From assembly GCA_017467845.1 (NCBI GenBank), contig JAFUKH010000025.1, positions 78,041 through 142,040 on the forward strand: 64,000 nucleotides of DNA, in the 5' to 3' direction. The DNA comes from Lachnospiraceae bacterium. Its GTDB lineage: Bacteria; Bacillota; Clostridia; Lachnospirales; Lachnospiraceae. The notes beneath the pieces were generated by a model. That model had not been told where the DNA came from. It saw only the letters and a list, made by a program, of their open reading frames with translations, and did no database searches. Positions 45,255 through 54,425 of the stretch are shown here, piece after piece (position 1 is the first letter of the stretch; each line of letters starts with the position of its first letter). Position numbers and translations under genes: made by a program.

Positions 45255-45293
45255 GGAGCTGTTGCGTAAAAAATGCGGCAGCTCTCTTTTTTT
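45255..45293 (+). terminator. terminator after Spo0A-C gene
   Basis: GAGCTGTTGCG pairs with TGCGGCAGCTC (wobbles included) around a short A-rich loop, then TCTTTTTTT. Confidence 0.8.
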
Positions 45294-45367
45294 AGTATTC
45301 CAACAGCGCAAAATGTGATATACTATCATTAACTATAGCCATTTAGAGTAAAAGGAGGAGTCTGCCC

Positions 45368-46273
45368 ATGCAGCAGTTTTTGAAGAAACTGGATATTGGT
45401 TTTGCCGATTTGTATGTGGTTGGATTGATTCTATGTGTGGGAGCAGCAGAGGCTGCTCATTTGGCAGGACTTTTTCTGGGATTGTCTATAGGGCAGATTA
45501 GTATTCTGTGGGTGTGGGTTGCAGTGGTACTGTTACTTGCTTGGGCCATTCTGTGGTTCATAGGAAGACGACGGAAAGAAGGGACGAGCTGTCATAAGGC
45601 TTTACCGCTTGTATTTATGGGGCTTGTGCTGATACAGATGATTTATCTGTTTTGTATGCAACAGGTAGTTACGCCCGGTGATATTACACTGGAAACTGTA
45701 AGCACCTTTTTGCAGGCAGATGGTATTCACAAGGTGAATCCTCTGACCGGTAGTGCATATGTGAACCCTATTTCAACCAAGTATAAGATTTTATCACTTA
45801 ACACACTATATGCGGTGTTATGTAAGCTGACCGGACTTGCTCCGGAAGTGCTGGTTTATCACATGATTCCTCTATTTGTGCTGGGAGGAAGTTATTTTGC
45901 ATATTACAAGCTTTCAGGAGTTCTTTTTAAGGAGCATCTGGGAAAGCGATACACTTTTTTGATTCTGGTGGCACTGCTGGTATGGTTTATGGATGGAGCT
46001 GTTTACCTGGATGGCTATCTGGCAATGCAGGCCGGATATTTAGGAACCAGTATCCGGGGCTTGATACTCCTTCCATGGACGCTTGTCAATGCTCTGGAAA
46101 AAAAGTGGTGGCAGTGTGTGTTATGTGTGTTGGCGGAGGCTTGTATTTGTCAAACCTTGTTTGGTCTGGGGCAGTGCTTCTTGCTAATGTTGTTGGTGGT
46201 GATTTTGCAATTATGTGAAGCGAAACTGTTGCCGATTTGCAGAAAAATGACGCGCAAGGAGGTAATGTCGTGA
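45368..46273 (+). CDS. polytopic membrane protein (DUF6077-like), polysaccharide locus
   Basis: A 301-residue protein with eight or so helices. A conserved-looking loop between them reads TPGDITLETVSTFLQADGI and NPLTGSAYVNPISTKYKILS. The pattern is like DUF6077 membrane proteins found with surface-polysaccharide genes; function unknown, perhaps a GT-C-like transferase or part of one. AAAGGAGG precedes the ATG. Its last codons overlap the GTG of the next gene by four bases, and the two proteins may form one complex, or one ancestral protein split in two. Confidence 0.65.
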   Translation: MQQFLKKLDIGFADLYVVGLILCVGAAEAAHLAGLFLGLSIGQISILWVWVAVVLLLAWAILWFIGRRRKEGTSCHKALPLVFMGLVLIQMIYLFCMQQVVTPGDITLETVSTFLQADGIHKVNPLTGSAYVNPISTKYKILSLNTLYAVLCKLTGLAPEVLVYHMIPLFVLGGSYFAYYKLSGVLFKEHLGKRYTFLILVALLVWFMDGAVYLDGYLAMQAGYLGTSIRGLILLPWTLVNALEKKWWQCVLCVLAEACICQTLFGLGQCFLLMLLVVILQLCEAKLLPICRKMTRKEVMS

Positions 46274-47109
46274 GTGGATTGACAGATGCCATCTTTGTGG
46301 TAAGTGAGTATTTCACAGAAAATAAGCTCATTGTTATTTGTTTTGCAATTTTACTATATGAATTTCTGATTAGAAGAAAAGCGTCAGGTTTTCTAAAAGT
46401 TGTGCTTGCTTCTGTTTTGCTGGTGATGTTTCCTTTAACGGGAATGATTTTAAGTATTTATCAGCCGGCGGTGTACGAGCAGGGCTTTGTATGGGCACTT
46501 GTCCCGGTAATGTCGGTTGCTGCATATGCGGGAGTCTGCTTTTTATGGGATATGGTTCCGGAAGTGGAGATGTCCGGGAAAGGGAAGGTGGCAGGCCTTT
46601 GTTTGGCGGTATGCGGCGTCCTTTTTCTCTTGGGAAACCAAGGCAGAGTGCAGCATGTAACCTTAGACGAGGCGGATGCGCGAAGTGCATACGGACAGGT
46701 GGCAGAAAGCTTACCGGAGGAAACGATACTCTGGGGACCAAGAGAATTAATGGGCTGGGTGCGTAGCCACAATTCGGAGGTACAGCTGGTATATGGTATG
46801 GATATGTGGGATGCACAGGCAGCTGCCTATGATGGGGATGCCTATGCGTCGGAGCTGGCGGTTGCTTATGAGTGGATGCAGGAGCTCCATGAGTTTACGT
46901 ATCAGTTAGAGATTACAACGGATGTGGTATTACCTATTCCGGATAGTATAGCCGATGGTTTGCAGAGTTCCTTTGATGCTGTGGAGAAGGCAGGAACCAA
47001 TATGATTGTACTACCTACAATCACTTATCAGCGGATTGCGGAACTGATTCCGGCAGAATATGAAGCGTGGGAAGTGGCAGAGTATACATTGCTGCAACGA
47101 GGTCATTAG
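46270..47109 (+). CDS. membrane protein, partner of preceding gene
   Basis: A 279-residue protein with about four N-terminal helices (residues 20-115) and a soluble C-terminal half (DARSAYGQVAESLPEETILWGPRELMGWVR...). I take GTG 46270, which has a perfect AAGGAGG and overlaps the previous stop (GTGA). The soluble part after membrane helices resembles the extracytoplasmic end of GT-C-type proteins. Not recognised further. The tight coupling argues for a joint function. Confidence 0.6.
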   Translation: MSGLTDAIFVVSEYFTENKLIVICFAILLYEFLIRRKASGFLKVVLASVLLVMFPLTGMILSIYQPAVYEQGFVWALVPVMSVAAYAGVCFLWDMVPEVEMSGKGKVAGLCLAVCGVLFLLGNQGRVQHVTLDEADARSAYGQVAESLPEETILWGPRELMGWVRSHNSEVQLVYGMDMWDAQAAAYDGDAYASELAVAYEWMQELHEFTYQLEITTDVVLPIPDSIADGLQSSFDAVEKAGTNMIVLPTITYQRIAELIPAEYEAWEVAEYTLLQRGH

Positions 47110-47112
47110 TTA

Positions 47113-47874
47113 ATGAAACAGGATTTAGTAAGTATTGTGACGCCTGTGTATCATGCACAGGATTACATTGTACAGACTTTAGATAGTGTACTTTCACAGG
47201 ATTACCCAAACTGGGAACACATTCTGGTGGTGGATGGAGCAGAGGATCCTACCATTGCGCCAATCAGGGAATATATGGACAAGAACCCTCAGGCCAATAT
47301 CAGGCTTGTGATTCAAGGGACGAATCAGGGAGCTGCCCACGCCAGAAACAGAGGTGTAGAGGAGGCGCAGGGAAGATATATTGCGTATATTGATGCGGAT
47401 GATATCTGGAGAGCAGACAAGCTCTCTAAGCAGCTTGCCTTTATGGAGAGTACCGGGGCCGGATTTTGTTTTTCCGGTTATGAATTCGGCGATGAGAATG
47501 CAGAGGGGACCGGTAAGATTGTAAGGGTGCCGGAGACTATCAGTTATAAGCAAGCTTTGAAGAATACCACCATTTTTACCTCTACGGTGGTATTTGATAC
47601 AGGCATCATTCCGAAGGAAGAAATCCGTATGCCCATTATGAAGAGTGAGGACACGGCACTTTGGTGGAAAATATTGCGGAGTGGACGTCTGGGCTATGGA
47701 ATAGATGAGAACCTGGTTACATACAGACGACCGGCACAGTCTTTATCTTCCAATAAATTGGAAGCAGTAAGACGTATTTGGAATTTATATCGGAAAGCAG
47801 AAGGACTTTCAGTTCCGGTGTCCATATATTATTTTTGCTTCTGGGCCGTAACGGCAGTATACAGAAGAATTTAG
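47113..47874 (+). CDS. GT2 glycosyltransferase
   Basis: A 253-residue GT-A enzyme: VSIVTPVYHAQDYIVQTLDSVLSQDYPNWEHILVVDGAED, then the metal-binding YIDADDIWRADKL. No membrane segment except a weak C-terminal one. It adds one sugar to the lipid-linked repeat unit; donor and linkage cannot be told. It starts three bases after the previous stop, with its ribosome binding site in that gene. Confidence 0.9.
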   Translation: MKQDLVSIVTPVYHAQDYIVQTLDSVLSQDYPNWEHILVVDGAEDPTIAPIREYMDKNPQANIRLVIQGTNQGAAHARNRGVEEAQGRYIAYIDADDIWRADKLSKQLAFMESTGAGFCFSGYEFGDENAEGTGKIVRVPETISYKQALKNTTIFTSTVVFDTGIIPKEEIRMPIMKSEDTALWWKILRSGRLGYGIDENLVTYRRPAQSLSSNKLEAVRRIWNLYRKAEGLSVPVSIYYFCFWAVTAVYRRI

Positions 47875-47892
47875 CAAGAAAGGCAATTTAGA

Positions 47893-49305
47893 ATGCAGAA
47901 ATTAGAAACATCAAAAAGAATTATCACACTGACCCTGTCGGGATTGGGATTATTATTAGAAGTATTGATATTTTATTACTATTGGAAGACGAATTTTAGT
48001 CCTAGTATCACCACTATGACCGGCGTTGTGTATTGGTATAGAGCGGATTTGATGGAGGTGGCTTTTTACGGTATCATGCTCTTCTTTCTGTCTCATATGT
48101 ACGGTGGAATGCGAGTGGGATACCTAAGGAATGCAGAGGTGGTTTTTTCTCAATCCTTTGCCACAGTGGCTGCTAATGTGCTTTTATATGCAGAATTATC
48201 TATCTTAGCAAAGACTTTGTTCATACCGAAGATGTTTATCGTGATGACCGTCTTACAGATTGTAGTGGCTATTATCTGGAGTAATTTTTCCTACTTTGTG
48301 TACAAGAATATCTTTCCGCCGAGAAAGCTGCTCCTTGTGCATGGTCCCAGACCTATTGAAGGAATTATTGCCAAGTTTTCCAGTCGTAAGGATAAGTATA
48401 AAATTGAGAAATGCATCGATATTGAAAAAGGAATTGATATCGTTATCCGGGAAATTAAGCGTGGATATGAAGCCGGAGAGTATACCGCGGTGGTGCTTTG
48501 GGATATTACTACTCAGGAGAGAAATGAGATTCTGAAATATTGCTATGCCCGTTCTATCCGAGTATATATAATGCCCAAAATTACAGACGTTATTTTACAG
48601 GGGGCGGAGGACTTGCATTTGTTTGATACTCCTATTCTCCTCACCCGTGAGTATAGTCTCAGTCTTGAGCAGAGATTCATTAAGAGAACCATCGATATCG
48701 TTTGTTCTCTGATTTTACTTGTGATTGCTTCTCCGTTTATGCTGATTACAGCCATTGCCATTAAGCTGTATGACGGTGGTCCTGTGCTTTACAAGCAGGT
48801 TCGATGTACCAGAGACCAGAGAGAGTTTTATATTATGAAGTTCCGTAGTATGCGTGTGGATGCGGAAAAGGACGGAGTAGCAAGGCTTGCCCAGAAGAAT
48901 GATAGCCGTATTACTCCTATCGGTAAGTTTATCCGTAAGGTGCGTATTGACGAGCTTCCGCAGCTCATAAATATACTACGTGGGGATATGTCCTTTATCG
49001 GTCCCAGACCGGAGCGTCCGGAGATTATTGCTCAGTATCTGGAGATTATGCCGGAGTTTGCGTTCCGTATGAAGGTGAAGGCCGGACTTGCGGGATATGC
49101 ACAGGTATATGGTAAATACAATACCACACCATATGACAAGCTTAAATTGGATTTGACCTACATTGAGAATTACTCTTTGTGGATGGATATACAGTTGATG
49201 CTTCTGACCTTGAAGATTTTGTTCTGGCCGGATAGCACAGAGGGTGTAGAGGCAGAGCAGATTACAGCCCTTAAGGAAGATGCAAAATATTCCAAGATAG
49301 ATTAG
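47893..49305 (+). CDS. polyprenyl-phosphate sugar-1-phosphate transferase (initiating enzyme)
   Basis: A 470-residue priming transferase of the WbaP/WcaJ group. Four or five N-terminal helices and a soluble middle part precede the catalytic domain from about residue 260 (KRTIDIVCSLILLVIASPFMLITAIAIKL, then KFRSMRVDAEKDG, KVRIDELPQLINILRGDMSFIGPRPERPE and AGLAGYAQVYGKYNTTPYDKL). It loads the first sugar phosphate, often galactose or glucose, onto undecaprenyl phosphate and so opens synthesis of the repeat unit. The locus is thereby a Wzy-type pathway (inference). Confidence 0.92.
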   Translation: MQKLETSKRIITLTLSGLGLLLEVLIFYYYWKTNFSPSITTMTGVVYWYRADLMEVAFYGIMLFFLSHMYGGMRVGYLRNAEVVFSQSFATVAANVLLYAELSILAKTLFIPKMFIVMTVLQIVVAIIWSNFSYFVYKNIFPPRKLLLVHGPRPIEGIIAKFSSRKDKYKIEKCIDIEKGIDIVIREIKRGYEAGEYTAVVLWDITTQERNEILKYCYARSIRVYIMPKITDVILQGAEDLHLFDTPILLTREYSLSLEQRFIKRTIDIVCSLILLVIASPFMLITAIAIKLYDGGPVLYKQVRCTRDQREFYIMKFRSMRVDAEKDGVARLAQKNDSRITPIGKFIRKVRIDELPQLINILRGDMSFIGPRPERPEIIAQYLEIMPEFAFRMKVKAGLAGYAQVYGKYNTTPYDKLKLDLTYIENYSLWMDIQLMLLTLKILFWPDSTEGVEAEQITALKEDAKYSKID

Positions 49306-49315
49306 GAGAATATCT

Positions 49316-50287
49316 ATGTGGCAGTGTGCGTATGCAAAGGAGCCCTTTGATTTGCGACTTTTTGTACTGCAGAGTATTCGCAGATGGAAGTGGATTGTAT
49401 TGGGCGTGATAGCGGGAATCATACTGATTGGTGGTGGCTATTACCTGAAGAATGTCACCTTTGGCGGAAGAATCCCCTATGAGGTAACCAACAAATTTTA
49501 TATCGAGTATGCAGTAGATCCGGAGACGGGAGATAGATATTCCTACTTTGAGGCATATACCTGGGAGGATTGGCTTAAGAGTGATACTCTGGTGCCGCAG
49601 ATGCTGGAAAAACTGTCAGTCGAAATGTCTGCAGAAGAGTTTGTAACCTACTATGAGGCAACCTTGCCGGCAGATTTACGTATTCCGTATTTTACGGTAA
49701 CTCATCCGGATAAGGATTTGGCTGTAGAAATCAGCACTATATTAGCGGAAGCAATGAAGGAATTCGGAGAATCTCAGCTACAGATAGATAGTGTGGAGTG
49801 GATGGATATGGTTGGTCCGGAGCTTCAGTTTCGGGATATTCGTACTGCAAGAGCGATTGTCCTTGGTGCTATCATCGGTTTCTTTGCAGCACTTTTCGGG
49901 ATGGCTTTTGTAGGGATCGTAGATGAAAAAATCTATGTGCCGGAGACCTTTGTATATCGATATGATATTCCTATGCTGGGATATGTGGATGAAGAAGGAT
50001 GGGTGTCTCCGGAAGTGACAGAGAACTTAACCCGTTTCTTTGGGGAACTTCATGAAATCGGAGAAATTAATGTCGCGGATGCGCAGGCGCTTACCGATGC
50101 TGCGGAAACACTTCGATCCATGGATGGCAACTTACTTCTGGTTCCGGCGGGGGAAGTTCATGGGAAGACCATTGAATTTCTATTAAATCAGTGTAAGGCG
50201 CAAAATATTACCATTACTGCGGCACTTTTGGTGAATGCAGATGGAAGCTTAATTAATCAGTACCGTTTTGGAAGGAAAGAGTTATGA
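49316..50287 (+). CDS. Wzz-like chain-length/export protein
   Basis: A 323-residue protein with two helices, near residues 28-48 and 178-202, and an extracellular part between them, the layout of chain-length determinants (Wzz/CapA). The C-terminal cytoplasmic region (about 120 residues; LRSMDGNLLLVPAGEVHGKTIEFLLNQCK) lies where fused or separate BY-kinases have their ATPase, but no Walker motif is visible, so it may be a degenerate kinase-like domain. No separate kinase or phosphatase gene is found in the window. AGGAGA precedes ATG. Confidence 0.75.
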   Translation: MWQCAYAKEPFDLRLFVLQSIRRWKWIVLGVIAGIILIGGGYYLKNVTFGGRIPYEVTNKFYIEYAVDPETGDRYSYFEAYTWEDWLKSDTLVPQMLEKLSVEMSAEEFVTYYEATLPADLRIPYFTVTHPDKDLAVEISTILAEAMKEFGESQLQIDSVEWMDMVGPELQFRDIRTARAIVLGAIIGFFAALFGMAFVGIVDEKIYVPETFVYRYDIPMLGYVDEEGWVSPEVTENLTRFFGELHEIGEINVADAQALTDAAETLRSMDGNLLLVPAGEVHGKTIEFLLNQCKAQNITITAALLVNADGSLINQYRFGRKEL

Positions 50288-51063
50288 CATTAGAGCTTTT
50301 GGTGGCGGCAGTGGGGGCGGAGGCTCTGCCACTGGCAGAAGAAATGCAAATCAATAGTGATGCCATTATTGTTTCTCAGGGACTGGAGGGGGATGCACAG
50401 GAGTATGTCTTTAAAGGGCACAAACTGCAATACTATTCCATGCAGGAAAAGGGCGTGGGATTGAATCGCAATACCAGCCTTTCTAAGGCAACTGGGGATA
50501 TCAGCCTTTTCTCGGACGAGGATATCATATATGATGAGAATTACGAGAGAAAGGTACTGGAGCAGTTTGAGATGTATTCTCAGGCGGACGTGCTACTCTT
50601 TAATGTAAAGGCTATGCCGGGGCGGGAGACCTATCACAACCATAAATTTGGCCGTGTCAGATGGTTTAATTGTGGCAGATATCCCACCTACAGTATGGCA
50701 GTGCGGACGAAGAAAGTACATGATAAGAATATTACCTTTTCCCTGCTTTTTGGAGGGGGTGCCAAATACAGTAACGGAGAGGACAGTCTGTTTCTCATGA
50801 GCTGCTTAAGGGCGGGGCTGAAGGTTTATAAAGTGCCGGTGACCATTGGTTATGAAAAAGTAAGGGAATCTACTTGGTTTACCGGATATAATACAAAATT
50901 TTTCTTTGACAGAGGTGTGCTTTATGCTCATCTCTATGGGGGGCTTGCCCATCTTATGGGGTTGCGTTTTGTAATATCCAAGCGTAAGGAAATGTGTAAG
51001 GAAATACCTTGGAAGAAGGCGTATGGCATTATAAAGGAAGGAATCAGAGAAGGTAGAAGATAA
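50284..51063 (+). CDS. GT2-like glycosyltransferase, divergent
   Basis: A 259-residue GT-A-like protein with a short N-terminal half: no classical PxYN motif, but KGVGLNRNTSLSKATGDISLFSDEDIIYDENY supplies the acceptor-side and metal-binding (SDED) regions, followed by FGGGAKYSNGEDSLFLMSCLRAGLKVYKVP with the catalytic ED. It overlaps the Wzz-like gene by four bases and touches the next gene, so it is fully embedded in the operon. Confidence 0.8.
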   Translation: MTLELLVAAVGAEALPLAEEMQINSDAIIVSQGLEGDAQEYVFKGHKLQYYSMQEKGVGLNRNTSLSKATGDISLFSDEDIIYDENYERKVLEQFEMYSQADVLLFNVKAMPGRETYHNHKFGRVRWFNCGRYPTYSMAVRTKKVHDKNITFSLLFGGGAKYSNGEDSLFLMSCLRAGLKVYKVPVTIGYEKVRESTWFTGYNTKFFFDRGVLYAHLYGGLAHLMGLRFVISKRKEMCKEIPWKKAYGIIKEGIREGRR

Positions 51064-51924
51064 ATGAATGCACCTTTATTTTCAATCATCGTGGTATCCT
51101 TGAATCCCGGTGAGAAGCTGTTAGAAACAGTAAAAAGTATTAAGAAGCAAAAGTTCACAGACTATGAAGTGATTGTAAAGGATGGCGGTTCCAAGGATGG
51201 CAGTGTTGCGCTTCTGAAGGAAGAAATGCAGAGCTGGACCATTGCGGAGGGAAAGCGTGTCCGCATCATACAAGAACCTGATTCCAGTATCTATGATGGT
51301 ATGAATCAGGCTTGTAGTTATGCAAAAGGACAGTATTTTTATTTCCTAAATTGCGGGGACTATCTGAAGGAAGAAGATGCTCTTCAGAGGATGGCTCTTG
51401 CCATTGCAGACAATATTGAAAAGGCGGCGCAGATTGTATTTTTAGAGGAGCAGCCCAAGGAGGCACTTCTTTTCTATGGTGACATTTATGATGCACTGCG
51501 CAAACAGGTGGTGCCGTCAAATCCACGAATCGATGATTTCGCTTGCTATCGAAATGTACCTTGCCATCAGGCCTGCTTCTATCATAGAAGCCTTTTTGAA
51601 GAGAGAGGCTACAAGCCGGAGTATAAGGTACGTGCAGATTACGAGCATTTTCTCTGGTGTCATTTTGAGAAGAAAATACATACCCAGTATGTGCCGGTGA
51701 CCTTGGCTTCCTATGAAGGTGGCGGATATTCGGAGATTCATGCAAAGCGTTCTAAGAAGGAACATAAGGAGATTACGGCTCAGTACATGAGTCTGGGAAA
51801 ACGCGCTTTATATAAGGCGATTATGATAATAACGCTACAGCCGCTACGTACATGGATGGCGCAGTCGCCGAAATTGGCAGGATTTTATCTTGCGTTAAAG
51901 AAGAAACTATACAAAAATGGATAG
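51064..51924 (+). CDS. GT2 glycosyltransferase
   Basis: A 286-residue GT-A enzyme: FSIIVVSLNPGEKLLETVKSI, VIVKDGGSKDGSV, YDGMNQACSYAKGQYFYFLNCGDYL. The pattern NCGDYL in place of DxD is usual for WcaA-like members. It begins at the base after the previous stop; the ribosome binding site is within the former gene. Confidence 0.9.
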   Translation: MNAPLFSIIVVSLNPGEKLLETVKSIKKQKFTDYEVIVKDGGSKDGSVALLKEEMQSWTIAEGKRVRIIQEPDSSIYDGMNQACSYAKGQYFYFLNCGDYLKEEDALQRMALAIADNIEKAAQIVFLEEQPKEALLFYGDIYDALRKQVVPSNPRIDDFACYRNVPCHQACFYHRSLFEERGYKPEYKVRADYEHFLWCHFEKKIHTQYVPVTLASYEGGGYSEIHAKRSKKEHKEITAQYMSLGKRALYKAIMIITLQPLRTWMAQSPKLAGFYLALKKKLYKNG

Positions 51925-51933
51925 GAGTGTCCT

Positions 51934-53052
51934 ATGGCCCTGTTTATCGGTGTAACCGTTCTGACATTGGTTATGGCCTATTTCTGCAACAATACGTGGC
52001 AGGTACAATTGCATATGGGAAGTGGGAATAAACGCTTTTGTGGTGGACGGACAAGACAGCAGGTGTTGAATCTTTGGCTGTGCGTGGGAATCTATCTGGT
52101 GTTGACGGCTCTTTCTGCATGCAGAATTGCCAGTGGTAACGATTACTGGGAATATACGGAGATATTTAGCTTGATTGCACAGTTCCGTACGGTATCTACG
52201 GAGACGGGATTTAATTGGTTCGTGCGCGGAATGCAGGCTCTGTTTGGTAGAGATGCCTATTTACCGATTTTCGGAGTGACTTCTGCGGTAACGGTATTCT
52301 TCTTTGTAAAAGCCATTTACGATCAGGGAGAGTGGTTTTTGGGAACCATGTTCCTATTTCTGATGAACGGCTACTATTTCTCCAGCTTTAACTCTATCAG
52401 GTACTATCTGGTGCTTGGTATTGCCATGTACACCATGAAGTTTGTAATAAAAGGTGAGTATGGAAAGTTCATCCTGTGGATTTCTTTCGCCGCACTTTTC
52501 CATAAATCAGTACTTTTGGTAATACCGGTATATCTGCTTGCGAAATGGCTTGCAACCATTAAATTGAAGCCCTGGCATTATGTTGTGGGCGGCATATTTG
52601 TGTTAAGTCTTGTCCTAGGGAAAGACTTATATAGAGAGATTATTTTTTTCTTCTACAAATATTACAGGGACTCAGCCTTTGACGTGACGGATTATTCTGT
52701 AACCAATATCGCAAAATGTCTGGGAACCATTATTCTCTCAGTAATCTGTTATAAAACCGGTCTGGAAGGAAATGTGCGTAATCGATTCTATTTCTTCTTA
52801 AATATCGGTGGGCTGGTGCTTTACACAGTCGGTGCATTTATTCCTACAGTTACCAGAGTGGCTTATTATCTGGTGATTTCTCAGGTATTTTTAATACCGA
52901 ATCTTTTGATGACGATGAAAGATGGCATTTGGAAAAAGATTTTTATCGCCGGCGTTACAGTAGTATTTGTGGCATATTTTGCTATGTTTTTACGGTCTGC
53001 ATATAGTACGAACATCAGACTGTTACCCTATTTGAATTGGATTTTTAACTAG
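51934..53052 (+). CDS. EpsG-family polysaccharide polymerase-like membrane protein
   Basis: A 372-residue protein with about ten helices. EpsG features are the N-terminal WLCVGIYLVLTALSACRIASGNDYWEYTEIF and the later NGYYFSSFNSIRYYLVLGIAMY and FHKSVLLVIPVYLLA segments. EpsG/Wzy proteins join lipid-linked repeat units to long chains outside the membrane. AGGAGTG lies before the ATG. No Wzx flippase gene was seen in the window; it is probably further right or elsewhere. Confidence 0.85.
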   Translation: MALFIGVTVLTLVMAYFCNNTWQVQLHMGSGNKRFCGGRTRQQVLNLWLCVGIYLVLTALSACRIASGNDYWEYTEIFSLIAQFRTVSTETGFNWFVRGMQALFGRDAYLPIFGVTSAVTVFFFVKAIYDQGEWFLGTMFLFLMNGYYFSSFNSIRYYLVLGIAMYTMKFVIKGEYGKFILWISFAALFHKSVLLVIPVYLLAKWLATIKLKPWHYVVGGIFVLSLVLGKDLYREIIFFFYKYYRDSAFDVTDYSVTNIAKCLGTIILSVICYKTGLEGNVRNRFYFFLNIGGLVLYTVGAFIPTVTRVAYYLVISQVFLIPNLLMTMKDGIWKKIFIAGVTVVFVAYFAMFLRSAYSTNIRLLPYLNWIFN

Positions 53053-53066
53053 GTGGAGGTACATCA

Positions 53067-54425
53067 GTGAGAGTACTTTGGCTATGTAATATAATGCTTC
53101 CGGTGGTGGCAGAGCATCTTGGGCTGGAGGCCACTAATAAAGAAGGGTGGCTGTCCGGCCTTTCTTCTGTGATTTTGGAGAGGAAGCGCAATAATGAAAT
53201 TGAACTTGCCGTAGCTTTTCCGGTAGGAAAAGAGCAGGACGGCTATGAGGAGATTATATCCGTAAATGGTAGTTCGCTGCACTGCTATGGATTCTATGAA
53301 GATACTCTTCATCCCGAGGATTATGATACCGGTTTGGAGACTCGTCTGTTGCGTATCACAGAGTCCTTTCAGCCGGATGTGATACATTGCTATGGAACGG
53401 AGTATCCTCATACACTTGCCATGTGTAAGGCGTATCCACGAAAGGATCGTATTCTGATTAGTATTCAGGGACTGGTCTCTGTATATGCCAATACCTATTT
53501 TGCAGATTTGGACGAAAAAACGATAAATTCTGCCACGTTTAGGGACTTTCTGAAGCAGGATACTTTGCTGATGCAGAAGGAAAAATACGTGGCAAGAGGT
53601 CATATGGAGGTGCTGGCAGTAAAGCTGGCGGGTAATGTGACGGGGCGTACCGCATGGGATAAGCACTATACCGAAAAGTGGCATCCCGGAGTGAAATACT
53701 ATCATATGAATGAGACTCTACGGAGTAATTTCTATGATAGGAGTGAACTGTGGAATCCGGAGAATTGTGAAAAACATAGTATTTTCATTAGCCAGGGCAA
53801 CTATCCTATCAAGGGACTTCACTATATGATTCTGGCGATGCCGAGGATTTTAGATAAGTATCCGGATACGAAAGTTTATGTAGCCGGAGATAGTATCGTG
53901 AATTATAGGACGTTGAAGGACAAATTGAAGATTTCTGCATATGGCAGATATCTTCGAAGGATTATGAAAGAGAATAAGCTGGAGAAGCGGGTGGTATTTC
54001 TAGGTCGTTTGAATGCGCAACAGATGAAAGCGCAGTATCTTAAGTCGGGACTTTTTGTTTGTCCTTCTACTATAGAGAATAGTCCCAATTCTCTGGGTGA
54101 AGCCATGATTCTGGGCGTACCTTGTATCAGTGCAGATGTGGGAGGAATACCCAGTATCTTCCGTAATGGTGAAGATGGTATCCTCTATTCTGGCTTTAAG
54201 ACATCGAAAAACTCATTTGATAACATGTGTGATGAAAAAGACGATTCTAAAAAATGCTTGGAAAATAATGTAAAAGCGTTAGAAACAGCGGTTTTGAAAA
54301 TGTGGTCGGATGAGGAACAAATGAGACGTTATTGCGAAAATGCAAGAAACCATGCAATAATAACTCATGACCAAGAGAAAAATTATAGAAAAATGATGGA
54401 AATATATGCAAAAATCAAGTCCTAA
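53067..54425 (+). CDS. GT4 glycosyltransferase
   Basis: A 452-residue GT-B enzyme that starts at GTG behind GGTGGAGGT (MRVLWLCNIMLP). The C-terminal family-1 domain shows HSIFISQGNYPIKGLHYMILAM, VVFLGRLNAQQMKAQYLKSGLFVCPSTIENSPNSLGEAMILGVPCISADVGGIPSIF, with the donor-binding glutamates. The last 80 bases are more AT-rich than the rest. It overlaps the next gene by 20 bases. Confidence 0.9.
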   Translation: MRVLWLCNIMLPVVAEHLGLEATNKEGWLSGLSSVILERKRNNEIELAVAFPVGKEQDGYEEIISVNGSSLHCYGFYEDTLHPEDYDTGLETRLLRITESFQPDVIHCYGTEYPHTLAMCKAYPRKDRILISIQGLVSVYANTYFADLDEKTINSATFRDFLKQDTLLMQKEKYVARGHMEVLAVKLAGNVTGRTAWDKHYTEKWHPGVKYYHMNETLRSNFYDRSELWNPENCEKHSIFISQGNYPIKGLHYMILAMPRILDKYPDTKVYVAGDSIVNYRTLKDKLKISAYGRYLRRIMKENKLEKRVVFLGRLNAQQMKAQYLKSGLFVCPSTIENSPNSLGEAMILGVPCISADVGGIPSIFRNGEDGILYSGFKTSKNSFDNMCDEKDDSKKCLENNVKALETAVLKMWSDEEQMRRYCENARNHAIITHDQEKNYRKMMEIYAKIKS

